Origin: Bacillota bacterium
GTDB lineage: Bacteria; Bacillota; Clostridia; Clostridiales; Clostridiaceae
Assembly: GCA_030706015.1 (NCBI GenBank)
Contig: JAUZPI010000005.1
Span: forward strand, 41,944-105,943
Length of the DNA: 64,000 nt
Direction of reading: 5' to 3'
The notes beneath the pieces are model-generated. The model had not been told where the DNA came from. It ran no database searches and saw only the letters and a list, made by a program, of their open reading frames with translations. This document shows positions 45,001-51,773 of the stretch, piece after piece. How positions within the stretch are numbered: the stretch's first letter is position 1; each line of letters opens with the position of its first letter. A program made the translations under genes and the position numbers.

Positions 45001-45526
45001 TTCTAAAACCATCAAAAAAATGCATAAATGGTACTTTAGACTTTATAGTGCACAAATGCGCCACAAAGGCCAAATCCATACATTCTTGAACACTTGTTGA
45101 TGCCAGCATAGCAAAACCAGTTTGGCGACAAGCCATTACGTCTTGATGGTCTCCAAATATAGATAAGGCATGAGTAGCAATTGCACGAGCAGTTACATGA
45201 AGTACCCCTGGAAGCTGTTCTCCTGCCATTTTATACATATTAGGTATCATTAATAACAAGCCTTGAGAAGCTGTATATGTAGTAGTTAAAGCTCCTGCCT
45301 GTAGGGAACCATGAACAGAACCTGCTGCACCAGCCTCTGATTGCATTTCTACTACTTTTACCGGCTGACCAAACAGGTTCTTCTTCCCATGCGCAGACCA
45401 AATATCTACGGTTTCCGCCATAGGTGTAGATGGAGTTATTGGAAATATAGCTGCTACTTCAGTAAATGCATAAGAGGCATATGCAGCTGCTTCATTTCCA
45501 TCCATTGTTTTCATAACCTTTGTCAT
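42002..45526 (-). CDS. nifJ: Pyruvate:ferredoxin (flavodoxin) oxidoreductase
   Basis: The enzyme converts pyruvate and CoA to acetyl-CoA and CO2, reducing ferredoxin; it is central to clostridial fermentation. The 1,174-residue single-chain enzyme has all domains. These are the N-terminal pyrimidine domain (FTEVAAIFPITPSTPMAE), two 4Fe-4S motifs (CIQCNQCSYVCP, CVGCGNCADVCP; about residues 690-760), the proximal-cluster CPGCGETPY, and the TPP site GDGWAYDIGFGGLDQVL with DTEIYSNTGGQSS. ATG 45526 follows GGAGAAAGG. It is intact although it lies in element B. Many clostridia have more than one copy, which would matter if element B is lost. Confidence 0.98.
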   Translation of the reverse strand: MTKVMKTMDGNEAAAYASYAFTEVAAIFPITPSTPMAETVDIWSAHGKKNLFGQPVKVVEMQSEAGAAGSVHGSLQAGALTTTYTASQGLLLMIPNMYKMAGEQLPGVLHVTARAIATHALSIFGDHQDVMACRQTGFAMLASTSVQECMDLAFVAHLCTIKSKVPFMHFFDGFRTSHEIQKIEVIDYEQIRPIVDFNAIRDFRNRALNPEHPVARGTAQNPDIYFQQREAANKFYDAVPDIVEDYMKEIKTITGREYHPFDYYGAADAEHIIVAMGSVCDAIDEAIDYLNNKGEKLGRIKVHLYRPFSAKYFFNVMPKTVKKIAVLDRTKEPGAPAEPLYLDIVQLFNNNPDRPLIVGGRYGLASKDTRPSQILAVFKNLKEDNPKDHFTIGIVDDVTHTSLPETDIVNTEPEGTIRCKFWGLGSDGTIGANKSAIKIIGDNTDLYAQAYFAYDSKKSGGSTISHLRFGKKPIKSPYLVYESDYVACHNKSYVYHFDLLKGLRKGGVFVLNCPWSDQEVGDKLPAALKRYIAQNNINFYVIDAVAIASKIGLGGRINMIMQSAFFKLTNVILVDDAIKYLKASVEKTYGKKGQKIVDMNKAAIDEGVGSLVKVEVPQSWADAKDDAAPIKQEPDFVKNIQRPMARHEGDELPVSAFNNMVDGTFPLGTTAYEKRGIAVMVPEWQIDKCIQCNQCSYVCPHATIRSFLLNDEEKQKAPDTFKTKTAMGKGLEQYQFKIQVSPLDCVGCGNCADVCPAPGKALIMKPADHEIEMEAENWEFAMTITEKEKIIDPYTLKGSQFQRPLLEFNGACPGCGETPYIRLLTQLFGDRMMIANATGCSSIWGASAPAIAYTTNAEGKGPAWANSLFEDNAEFGYGMYLGVKQIRERLADIMKEAINTQVDDSLRDAMIEWLDFIDDGDKSKLASKRVIEALQKTNYQGNRLLEELMEKKDYLIKKSQWIIGGDGWAYDIGFGGLDQVLSTGDDVNLFVMDTEIYSNTGGQSSKSTPTAAVAKFAAAGKKIRKKDLGMMAMSYGYVYVAQICLGANMNHAIKAIKEAENYNGPSLIIAYAPCISHGIKSGMGTSIAEEKKAVEAGYWHLYRFNPELKEAGKNPFTLDSKEPSGSFKEFLNNEIRYTSLRNTFPEVADDLFDKAEKHAKDRYLNYKRLAEQQY

Positions 45527-45610
45527 ATTACCTTTCTCCTTCCATAACACAAAACTGTATTTACTTTCTCTCTTTATTATTTGATAATAAAAAAATTCTC
45601 ATACATATAT

Positions 45611-45654
45611 AACAAAAAAAGTTATGGAATCATAATTCCATAACTTTTTTTGTT
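45611..45654 (-). terminator. Terminator of fabV
   Basis: Twenty-base arms 45611-45630 and 45635-45654 (AACAAAAAAAGTTATGGAAT with complement) carry T tracts on both strands, between fabV and PFOR. Confidence 0.88.
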
Positions 45655-45681
45655 ATACAGTTAACGTACCATTGAGCTTCT

Positions 45682-46878
45682 CTATATTTTATTTATAATA
45701 TTAGGAATTTCAACTTCCTGATTAATTTCTTGATTATAATTTATACTATCAATACCAAAACCAAAAAGCTTGAAGAAATCTTTTGCGAATCCATCAATAT
45801 CAGATAATTCATTTACATTATCGCTATTGACTTCATTCCACAATTGAAGAACCTCTTCTTGAACATCTTCTCTCATTTCCCAATCATCAACTCTTATTCT
45901 TCCCTGGTTATCCAGAATGAGCTTATCTGCATATAGCCAATCCTTATATAGCCTATATATCTGCTCAATGCAATCTTCATGAAGTTCTTTTTCCTTCATT
46001 ACCTTATATAAAATTGATATGTATAATGGAACTGCTGGAATTGCCAAGCTAGCCTGAGTTACAACAGCTTTATTAACGGATACAAAAGCTCTTCCTCCAA
46101 TATGGCTAATACGTTCACTTATCTTAATTGCAGTATCCTCTAGGTGGTCTTTAGCTCTCCCTATAGTACCTGATCTGTAAATAGCATGGGTAACTTCAGG
46201 ACCTATGTAAGAATAAGCTACTGTAGTAGCCTTTTCAGCTAATACATCAGCCTCCTTAAGTGCATCAATCCACATTTCCCAATCTTCACCACCCATAACA
46301 GCCACTGTTTGAGCAATCTCCAGTTCACTAGCAGGTTCAAGTACAACATCCGTTACCTTATGATCATGAAAATCTATCGTCTTACCAACAAAAGGTTTTC
46401 CTATTGGCTTTATTACAGATGAATAAGTTTCTCCCGTAATAGGATGTATTCGTCTTGGAGCTGCTAAACTATAAATTATTAGGTCAACCTTACCCCAATC
46501 TTTTTTTATAAGCTCAATAGTTTCTCTCTTTAACTCCTCTGAAAATGCATCACCATTGATACTTCTTGAATAATATCCTGATTCCTTTGCAGCTTTATCG
46601 AAGGCCACTGTATTATACCATCCAGCAGATGCCGTACGATTTTTAACAGCGGGTCTTTCATAAAATACACCGATAGTCTCTGCTCCAGCACTAAAGGTTG
46701 ATATTATACGTGAGGCTAGTCCATAACCTGTTGATGAACCTATTACAAGCACCTTTTTCGGCCCATTGTCAATTTTATGTTCTTTAGCATAATTGATTTG
46801 ATCTAACACATTTTGTTCACACCCCTCAGGATGAGACATAATGCAAATTGGGCCTCTAAACTTAGGTTTTATAATCAT
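45682..46878 (-). CDS. fabV: Trans-2-enoyl-CoA/enoyl-ACP reductase, FabV/Ter family
   Basis: The 398-residue protein begins MIIKPKFRGPICIMSHPEGC and has the extended nucleotide-binding motif GSSTGYGLASRI and the catalytic Tyr-x8-Lys (YRSGTIGRAK). FabV enzymes reduce enoyl-ACP; Ter enzymes of the same family reduce crotonyl-CoA to butyryl-CoA with NADH. Sequence alone does not separate these. The ATG at 46878 follows GGTGG and gives the family N-terminus; the open frame upstream encodes an unrelated hydrophobic stretch. It is the gene of element B nearest the N-terminal manC piece. Confidence 0.95.
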   Translation of the reverse strand: MIIKPKFRGPICIMSHPEGCEQNVLDQINYAKEHKIDNGPKKVLVIGSSTGYGLASRIISTFSAGAETIGVFYERPAVKNRTASAGWYNTVAFDKAAKESGYYSRSINGDAFSEELKRETIELIKKDWGKVDLIIYSLAAPRRIHPITGETYSSVIKPIGKPFVGKTIDFHDHKVTDVVLEPASELEIAQTVAVMGGEDWEMWIDALKEADVLAEKATTVAYSYIGPEVTHAIYRSGTIGRAKDHLEDTAIKISERISHIGGRAFVSVNKAVVTQASLAIPAVPLYISILYKVMKEKELHEDCIEQIYRLYKDWLYADKLILDNQGRIRVDDWEMREDVQEEVLQLWNEVNSDNVNELSDIDGFAKDFFKLFGFGIDSINYNQEINQEVEIPNIINKI

Positions 46879-47047
46879 TTCTACACCACCCTTCACCTTA
46901 AATAGTAAAATTATTAAAAAAATAATAAATAAATGTAAAATAATTGAAAAGTCCATTTTTATTTTAACATCAATGCTAACATTTATCAAGTAAACCGCTC
47001 TACCACCTTCATATGTTAACATATTATTTACTAATATATATTCATGA

Positions 47048-47070
47048 CCTATATACTTAATAAGGCAGTT
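47048..47070. other. Right attachment site of element B
   Basis: Inverted-repeat arm CCTATATACTTAATAA (47048-47063) abuts the core GGCAGTT (47064-47070); the ManC N-terminal coding sequence continues to the right. An in-frame stop (47049-47051) truncates the protein four codons into the element. Confidence 0.75.
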
Positions 47071-47327
47071 TCTTTATTCGCTGGCTCTACAAATATATTT
47101 TCTTTTTTTATATCAGGGAGTTCGCTGTAAACTTTGGCTAAATAATCCTCGTTAGTCACAACAAAAATATTTTCTTTAGGCACTAGGGGCTTTATTCTAT
47201 CTACTGTGCTTCTTAAAAAACTTTTATTGTTTATTAGTTTTAGAAACTGCTTTGGGTTTTCTTCTCTGGATAATGGATAAAGTCTTGTTCCTTTTCCGCC
47301 TGCCAATATTAATGCGTACAACACCAA
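47049..47327 (-). CDS. manC: manC-like split gene, N-terminal segment
   Basis: N-terminal 88 residues of mannose-1-phosphate guanylyltransferase plus four element-encoded residues. It has the pyrophosphorylase signature LILAGGKGTRLYPLSREENPKQF and ends NIFVEPANKETA, exactly where the middle segment resumes (TCIGLSAVK). There is no ATG. The likely start is TTG at 47327, about 7 nt after GGGGTG, or the GTG/TTG codons next to it. A sigma-K-like promoter lies directly upstream. The rejoined 88+116+152 residues give a normal-length enzyme making GDP-mannose, presumably for a spore-surface glycan. Confidence 0.9.
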   Translation of the reverse strand: MVLYALILAGGKGTRLYPLSREENPKQFLKLINNKSFLRSTVDRIKPLVPKENIFVVTNEDYLAKVYSELPDIKKENIFVEPANKETALLSI

Positions 47328-47332
47328 AAAAA

Positions 47333-47382
47333 CACCCCAATCAATTGTTCACATTATATACTATGAACAATTAATTAGGGTG
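47333..47382 (-). terminator. Terminator overlapping the manC promoter/ribosome site
   Basis: Nineteen-base arms (47333-47351, 47364-47382) with a wobble or mismatch, followed on the minus strand by seven Ts. It would end transcripts from the upstream membrane-protein gene. Its 3' arm contains GGGGTG, the apparent manC ribosome site. Confidence 0.8.
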
Positions 47383-47385
47383 GTG
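47357..47385 (-). promoter_or_regulatory. Sigma-K-like promoter of manC
   Basis: On the minus strand CACC, 16 nt, CATAGTATA matches the sigma-K consensus at every defined position. The -10 lies in the loop of the terminator hairpin. A transcript starting just after it would lack the 5' arm and leave the GGGGTG ribosome site free. Confidence 0.6.
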
Positions 47386-47410
47386 AAGGCTATGTTAAAA
47401 TAATATTAAG

Positions 47411-47692
47411 TTACTCACCTTTAACCTCAGTATAGTCAACATCTATTATTGGACCATCTGAGAAATCAAAATCTTGTTTTGGACTAGTTTCTGTTTTCAT
47501 ATATTCTACATTATTACTTGACTTTTTCCTATTATTTATCCATTTGCGAATCGCATTTATTCCCCAAATAGCTGCAACTGCAACTAATATAACAGGTAGT
47601 AAGTTAATCACTAGATATCCGGCTGCCAAAAACAATACAACCGCTAATGATATTATAAAAACACCATTGAATCTTTTATTTATAAAATCCAT
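47411..47692 (-). CDS. Small membrane protein
   Basis: This 93-residue protein has two closely spaced hydrophobic segments (about residues 10-28 and 29-46), a basic stretch (RKWINNRKKSS) and an acidic tail (FDFSDGPIIDVDYTEVKGE). I recognise no family. AAGGAAG lies 8 nt before ATG 47692. It is followed by the terminator that overlaps the manC start. The role is unknown. Confidence 0.6.
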   Translation of the reverse strand: MDFINKRFNGVFIISLAVVLFLAAGYLVINLLPVILVAVAAIWGINAIRKWINNRKKSSNNVEYMKTETSPKQDFDFSDGPIIDVDYTEVKGE

Positions 47693-47792
47693 AATTAACA
47701 CTTCCTTATTTATTTGATAGGTTAATTATAACACATACATATATAAAGTAGTATTAAATATCACTTAATAAAGTATTAATAATTTATTAACT

Positions 47793-48407
47793 TTATTTAC
47801 CCTTTGACACGTATTTATTTCCTTCTATAAAAAATCTCCATGGAAAGTCTTTTGCTTCTTCCGCATAATCTATTCCGATTCTTTTTGAAGTTGCTACAGT
47901 AAATTCTTCTTCCTTATTTGAATACTCAATATATAGTTCCTCTCCACATAGATCTAATCCATTACAAACCTTATTTATTTTTAACGCGTCACATAGTTTA
48001 GATGGACCATTGGTTAAATCCAATTTTTGTCTTTTAGTTAATTCCTCATAGGATTTATTGAATCTGTTTTTACTTATGTTCTCTAAACCTTCTGTTGGTT
48101 CTAATGCTCTAATAAGTACAGCTTGAGCTACCCCCTCTTCTCTTGTAACTGTATTCATACAAAAATACATGCCATAAATGATAAACACATATGCAAAACC
48201 TGGCTGTCCATACATAACCTCTACTCTAGAGGTTCTTCTTCCATTATAGGAATGAGCTGCCTTATCTGAAAATCCTAAATAAGCCTCCACCTCTACAATC
48301 TTTCCTGCTAATCTTTGACCATCAACCTCATGAACAAGAACCTTTCCTAAAAGTTCTTTTGATACTTGTAATGTGTCTCTGTTGTAAAATTCTCTGACAA
48401 GCTTCAA
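47793..48407 (-). CDS. 3-methyladenine DNA glycosylase (AAG/Mpg family)
   Basis: The enzyme removes alkylated purines in base-excision repair. It has VREFYNRDTLQVSKELLGKVLVH, IVEVEAYLGFSDKAAHSYNGRR (with the catalytic Glu), GQPGFAYVFIIYGMYFCMN and TNGPSKLCDAL, all AAG landmarks. I placed the start at TTG 48407, 8 nt after AGGG, giving 204 residues, the normal family length. The upstream open frame to 48512 encodes unrelated sequence. A GTG at 48416 is the alternative. Confidence 0.92.
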   Translation of the reverse strand: MKLVREFYNRDTLQVSKELLGKVLVHEVDGQRLAGKIVEVEAYLGFSDKAAHSYNGRRTSRVEVMYGQPGFAYVFIIYGMYFCMNTVTREEGVAQAVLIRALEPTEGLENISKNRFNKSYEELTKRQKLDLTNGPSKLCDALKINKVCNGLDLCGEELYIEYSNKEEEFTVATSKRIGIDYAEEAKDFPWRFFIEGNKYVSKGK

Positions 48408-48527
48408 AATCTTCACCCTTTCAAGTATATTAATTATTTTGTTCCATAATTCGTAAAACATGTTATAATAATCATTATGTTTTTTAATCATAATACTTAT
48501 TATTTCTCGCATAATAAATATTATTTT

Positions 48528-48577
48528 AAGGAGGTGAAGGACTTTATTGATTTAGTATCAGTAAAGTATGAAATATG
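48528..48577 (+). promoter_or_regulatory. Ribosome-binding site separated from its start codon by a hairpin
   Basis: AAGGAGGTGA (48528-48536 region) lies 38 nt before ATG 48575. Between them an 11-bp hairpin forms (48541-48551 with 48557-48567, 5-nt loop), which would bring the site to an effective distance of about 11 nt. No better site is nearer the ATG. Confidence 0.5.
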
Positions 48578-49930
48578 AAAAATAAATTTTTTATAATCGT
48601 AATTATATTAATAAGTATATCTTCATCAATAGGATGTTCAAAAATACCAGCAGCCAAAGCAGATAATTCTAAAACTCTTCCACCAGAAGACTATAAACCC
48701 TACTCCAGCAAGCTGCCCTTACCAAAAGACAATATAAATATAAATTTTCAAGGAAAAGACTTAAAACTACAGCTGCCAATTTACATAAAAGCCAATAGAT
48801 ACTATATTCCACTCAATGAACTAGCTAATAAGCTTTCTATGGAATATTCTTTAGAAAAGGATTCAATCAGTATCACATATAATCATAAAAATATAAACTT
48901 TAACTATATAGACAACATATATACTGAAAACAACAAAAATGTGGCTCTTAGAGAAAAAGTTATACTTGATAATAAGATTATATATATACCCCTTTTTGAA
49001 TTATGTAAAATGTTTAATTTCAAAACTGATTGGGAATTAGATAAAAAAACAATAAAACTATTTGATTCTCGTGAAAAAATGATTGTAAAAAATCCTACAA
49101 ACGGGAATAAGACAGCCCTTCTTCGTCTAGAGGATATTGGTCCAGGGTCAGAATTTATCAATGAAGATTCCTTAGAAAAATTGAGACTAATGGCTGATTA
49201 TTTATTTAGCGAGAATGTTCCTTTTCATATTGCCTGGGTACCTAGATATGTAGAACCTGGAGCTAAAATTGATAATGATCCTGCTACTCAATATAGCATG
49301 TGCAACGCTGATTTCATATTCACTACTGATTATCTTTTAGACAGAAATGGGATAATAGGTCTTCATGGATATACCCATCAGCATGGTAATTCCATTAGCT
49401 TTAGAGGCACAGAATTCCACATGGGTAAAAACGATAATATTCCAGCTTCAGAGCAATATGCTGCTGAAAGAATGGATAATGCTATTAATGCCGCAAAACA
49501 ATTAGATATACCCTTCAAGTTTTTCGAGGCACCACATTATGCTATTTTACCCACTCAGATGAAGGCTGCTGAAGATAGATTTAATTTAATTTATCAACCT
49601 TATTCTACTGATGGAGGAGTAACTGAGTGTAAATATATATTTGAAAGAAAATTAGGCAGCAGAACAGTAAAGTATATCCCTACTCCTCTTGACTATGTTA
49701 AGAATAAGAATGATATACCAAACATGATAAAAAAAATAGACTCCTTAAAACCTGATATGTTAAGAAGCCTATTTTATCACCCATGGATTGAATTTCAAGA
49801 TATAAAAATCACAAGAGATAATGATGGATATCCAAGTTATACTTATTCAGACAACTCCGGACTCCATATTTTAATTAATCACTTATACAAAAACGGATAT
49901 AGGTTTCAACCTATAACTTATTTTGAATGA
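48575..49930 (+). CDS. DUF2334 polysaccharide-deacetylase-like lipoprotein
   Basis: This 451-residue protein has a lipoprotein signal peptide (SSSIGC lipobox, Cys about 21) and a copper-amine-oxidase-N-like stalk domain (about 55-165, two LPI-x-YIPL units). The C-terminal part is a DUF2334 domain (about 180-450) with RLEDIGPG, IGLHGYTHQHGN and FEAPHYA, resembling a carbohydrate esterase of the deacetylase superfamily. It is presumably attached to the outer membrane face and acts on surface glycan. The final codons overlap the convergent aroQ by 13 bp. The ribosome site is unusual (see the hairpin upstream). Confidence 0.85.
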   Translation: MKNKFFIIVIILISISSSIGCSKIPAAKADNSKTLPPEDYKPYSSKLPLPKDNININFQGKDLKLQLPIYIKANRYYIPLNELANKLSMEYSLEKDSISITYNHKNINFNYIDNIYTENNKNVALREKVILDNKIIYIPLFELCKMFNFKTDWELDKKTIKLFDSREKMIVKNPTNGNKTALLRLEDIGPGSEFINEDSLEKLRLMADYLFSENVPFHIAWVPRYVEPGAKIDNDPATQYSMCNADFIFTTDYLLDRNGIIGLHGYTHQHGNSISFRGTEFHMGKNDNIPASEQYAAERMDNAINAAKQLDIPFKFFEAPHYAILPTQMKAAEDRFNLIYQPYSTDGGVTECKYIFERKLGSRTVKYIPTPLDYVKNKNDIPNMIKKIDSLKPDMLRSLFYHPWIEFQDIKITRDNDGYPSYTYSDNSGLHILINHLYKNGYRFQPITYFE

Positions 49931-50349
49931 TTTAAAATCGCCATCATCGCCATAACATATCCATAGAAACCAAAACCACATATTTGACCAATACATGCTG
50001 GAGCAGTTACAGATTTTTTTCTGAATTCTTCTCTAGCATGTATATTACTTATATGTACCTCAACTGTTGGAATAGAAACTGATTTTAAGGCATCATATAT
50101 TGCTATGCTATAGTGAGTATAAGCCCCTGGATTAATAATTATGCCGTCATATTTATTATAGGCATCTTGTATAAAGCCTATAATTTCACCCTCAATGTTA
50201 CTTTGAAGTGTATCCACCTCAATTCCTACTTGCTTGCCACATTCCTTAACATAATTACATAAGTCTTCATAAGTACTATTTCCATAAACACTTTTTTCTC
50301 TTATACCTAAAAAGTTTAAATTAGGTCCGTTAATTACTAATAATTTCAA
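49918..50349 (-). CDS. aroQ: 3-dehydroquinate dehydratase, type II
   Basis: Third step of the shikimate pathway: 3-dehydroquinate to 3-dehydroshikimate. 143 residues with NGPNLNFLGIREKSVYG, the catalytic NPGAYTHYS and VEVHISNIHAREEFR. GGAGG precedes the ATG. It is the last gene of pheA-aroE-aroK-aroQ and overlaps the 3' end of the convergent DUF2334 gene by 13 bp, with no terminator between them. Confidence 0.97.
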   Translation of the reverse strand: MKLLVINGPNLNFLGIREKSVYGNSTYEDLCNYVKECGKQVGIEVDTLQSNIEGEIIGFIQDAYNKYDGIIINPGAYTHYSIAIYDALKSVSIPTVEVHISNIHAREEFRKKSVTAPACIGQICGFGFYGYVMAMMAILNHSK

Positions 50350-50390
50350 AGGATTTCCCTCCTCATTTTACTTTTTTAACTCAACTAAAA

Positions 50391-50897
50391 TTATAATATT
50401 TTTGCTATATCCAGTATTTTTTCAACTGCATCAATAAATTGACCATTATTAATTACTTCATGATCACAATATTCTTTATAAAGCTTATATCTTTCCTCAT
50501 AAAGCTTATACAATCTTGATATATCATCCTTAAGAAGCGGTCTGGATTCTGTATCCACATCAGAAACAATATTCTCTATAGGCCTATTAATAAAAATTAC
50601 TATTCCCTTCTCTTTAAGGGCAAATATATTTTCTTTACGCTTAACCACTCCACCACCTGTAGAAATAACAGTATTAGCATATTTGCTAACATCCTTCACA
50701 CATTGGGTTTCAATATCTCTGAAGTGTTCCTCTCCCTGTTTGAATATCTCTGGTATACTTATTCCTTGCTTTTTCACTAAATATTCATCTATATCGCAAA
50801 AATTCAAGCCTAATTTTTTAGCCACTCTTTTACCTATAGTGGATTTTCCACAGCCTGGCATACCTATTAAAACAATATTTTTGTCAATTTTCATCAT
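50391..50897 (-). CDS. aroK: Shikimate kinase
   Basis: Phosphorylates shikimate at the 3-hydroxyl with ATP. 168 residues with the P-loop GMPGCGKSTIGK, the shikimate-binding D-E-Y region (FCDIDEYLVKKQG), FRDIE and STGGGVV, and the lid RPLLKDD. The start is one of two adjacent ATGs (50897 or 50894), after AGGTTGG; the TTG at 50909 was rejected. The start lies 13 nt after the aroE stop. Confidence 0.96.
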   Translation of the reverse strand: MMKIDKNIVLIGMPGCGKSTIGKRVAKKLGLNFCDIDEYLVKKQGISIPEIFKQGEEHFRDIETQCVKDVSKYANTVISTGGGVVKRKENIFALKEKGIVIFINRPIENIVSDVDTESRPLLKDDISRLYKLYEERYKLYKEYCDHEVINNGQFIDAVEKILDIAKIL

Positions 50898-50910
50898 ACT
50901 AATTACCAAC

Positions 50911-51759
50911 CTATTTGAAGTTTTTTTCTACAAGCACTTTATGAATGTTGTTAGTTATGCTCTTATCAATCTTTATATTATTCCATAATTCCTCTGCAGC
51001 AACGGCTTGCCCTACTAACATATATAACCCATTTACAGCTTTTATATTACATTCCCTTGCATATCTTAAGAACAATGTTTCTGCTGGATTATAAATCAAA
51101 TCTACTGCTGCAGAAAATTTTTCTACAATGTTTTTACCTACTGCTGAACTATCTATCTTAGGATACATTCCACAAGGCGTACAATTTATTATTACGTCAC
51201 CTTTTTCAAAGCCTTCCAATTCGTCATAAGATATAACAAATACTTTCTTATCTTGTAAGCAGTTTTCTATCTGTTCTCTTAATGTGTCTAATCCCTTTTC
51301 TTTGTTTCTTGTAACAAGATAAATTTCACTAGCTTCTTTATCTACAAGATATTGAAAAATAGCCATCGATGCCCCGCCTATACCTAAAACTACAGCCTTT
51401 TTATCCTTAATCTGTACATCATATTTATCCAGCATCATTCCAAAGCCAAAATAATCTGTATTATAACCAGTTGTTCTACCTTCATTGAAACAAATGGTGT
51501 TAACAGCTCCAATAGTTTTAGCTTCCTGAGAAATCTCATCAAGATATTCCATTACATCCATCTTATAAGGTATAGTAACATTTACTCCCTTTGACTTTAA
51601 TGCTTTAAGTCCTACAACTACATCCTGTAACTTTTCTTTATCTACCTCAAATAGATTATAACTGCCTTCTATGTTAAGCTCTTTGAATATCAAAGAATGT
51701 ATTTCAGGAGATATACTGTGTCCAAGTTTTTCCCCTAAAAGTCCGTAAAAACCGCCCAT
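50911..51759 (-). CDS. aroE: Shikimate dehydrogenase
   Basis: Reduces 3-dehydroshikimate to shikimate with NADPH. 282 residues with the substrate site LGHSISPEIH and NVTIPYKMDVMEYLD (catalytic Lys), nucleotide motif GIGGASMAIFQ, and C-terminal GLYMLVGQAVAAEELW. ATG 51759 follows GGGGGAG; GTG 51768 was rejected. Spaced 14 nt from pheA. Confidence 0.96.
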   Translation of the reverse strand: MGGFYGLLGEKLGHSISPEIHSLIFKELNIEGSYNLFEVDKEKLQDVVVGLKALKSKGVNVTIPYKMDVMEYLDEISQEAKTIGAVNTICFNEGRTTGYNTDYFGFGMMLDKYDVQIKDKKAVVLGIGGASMAIFQYLVDKEASEIYLVTRNKEKGLDTLREQIENCLQDKKVFVISYDELEGFEKGDVIINCTPCGMYPKIDSSAVGKNIVEKFSAAVDLIYNPAETLFLRYARECNIKAVNGLYMLVGQAVAAEELWNNIKIDKSITNNIHKVLVEKNFK

Positions 51760-51773
51760 AATTCTCACTCCCC

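Larger units (their letters stand above)
33220..47070. mobile_element. Intervening element B (13,844 bp) inside manC, with serine recombinase
   Basis: Bounded by GGCAGTT at 33220-33226 and 47064-47070 (15 of 16 bp identical in the longer GGCAGTT(K)CTTTATTC match). Imperfect 16-bp inverted arms lie just inside. It carries a GIY-YIG protein, a large serine recombinase with a small upstream ORF, a MATE transporter, an amidase-type protein, a polysaccharide deacetylase, CO dehydrogenase, DUF3189 and DUF3787 proteins, PFOR and FabV. No phage structural genes are present. Excision would restore the N-terminal/middle junction of manC in frame. Confidence 0.82.

Noticed and set aside
46879..47022. 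N-terminal extension of FabV by 48 residues
   Set aside because: The extension is an unrelated hydrophobic stretch; GGTGG lies before the ATG at 46878, which gives the conserved FabV start.
26953..47070. Prophage
   Set aside because: No capsid, tail, portal, terminase, replication or lysis genes are present between the attachment sites; only recombinases, small ORFs and metabolic or wall genes.
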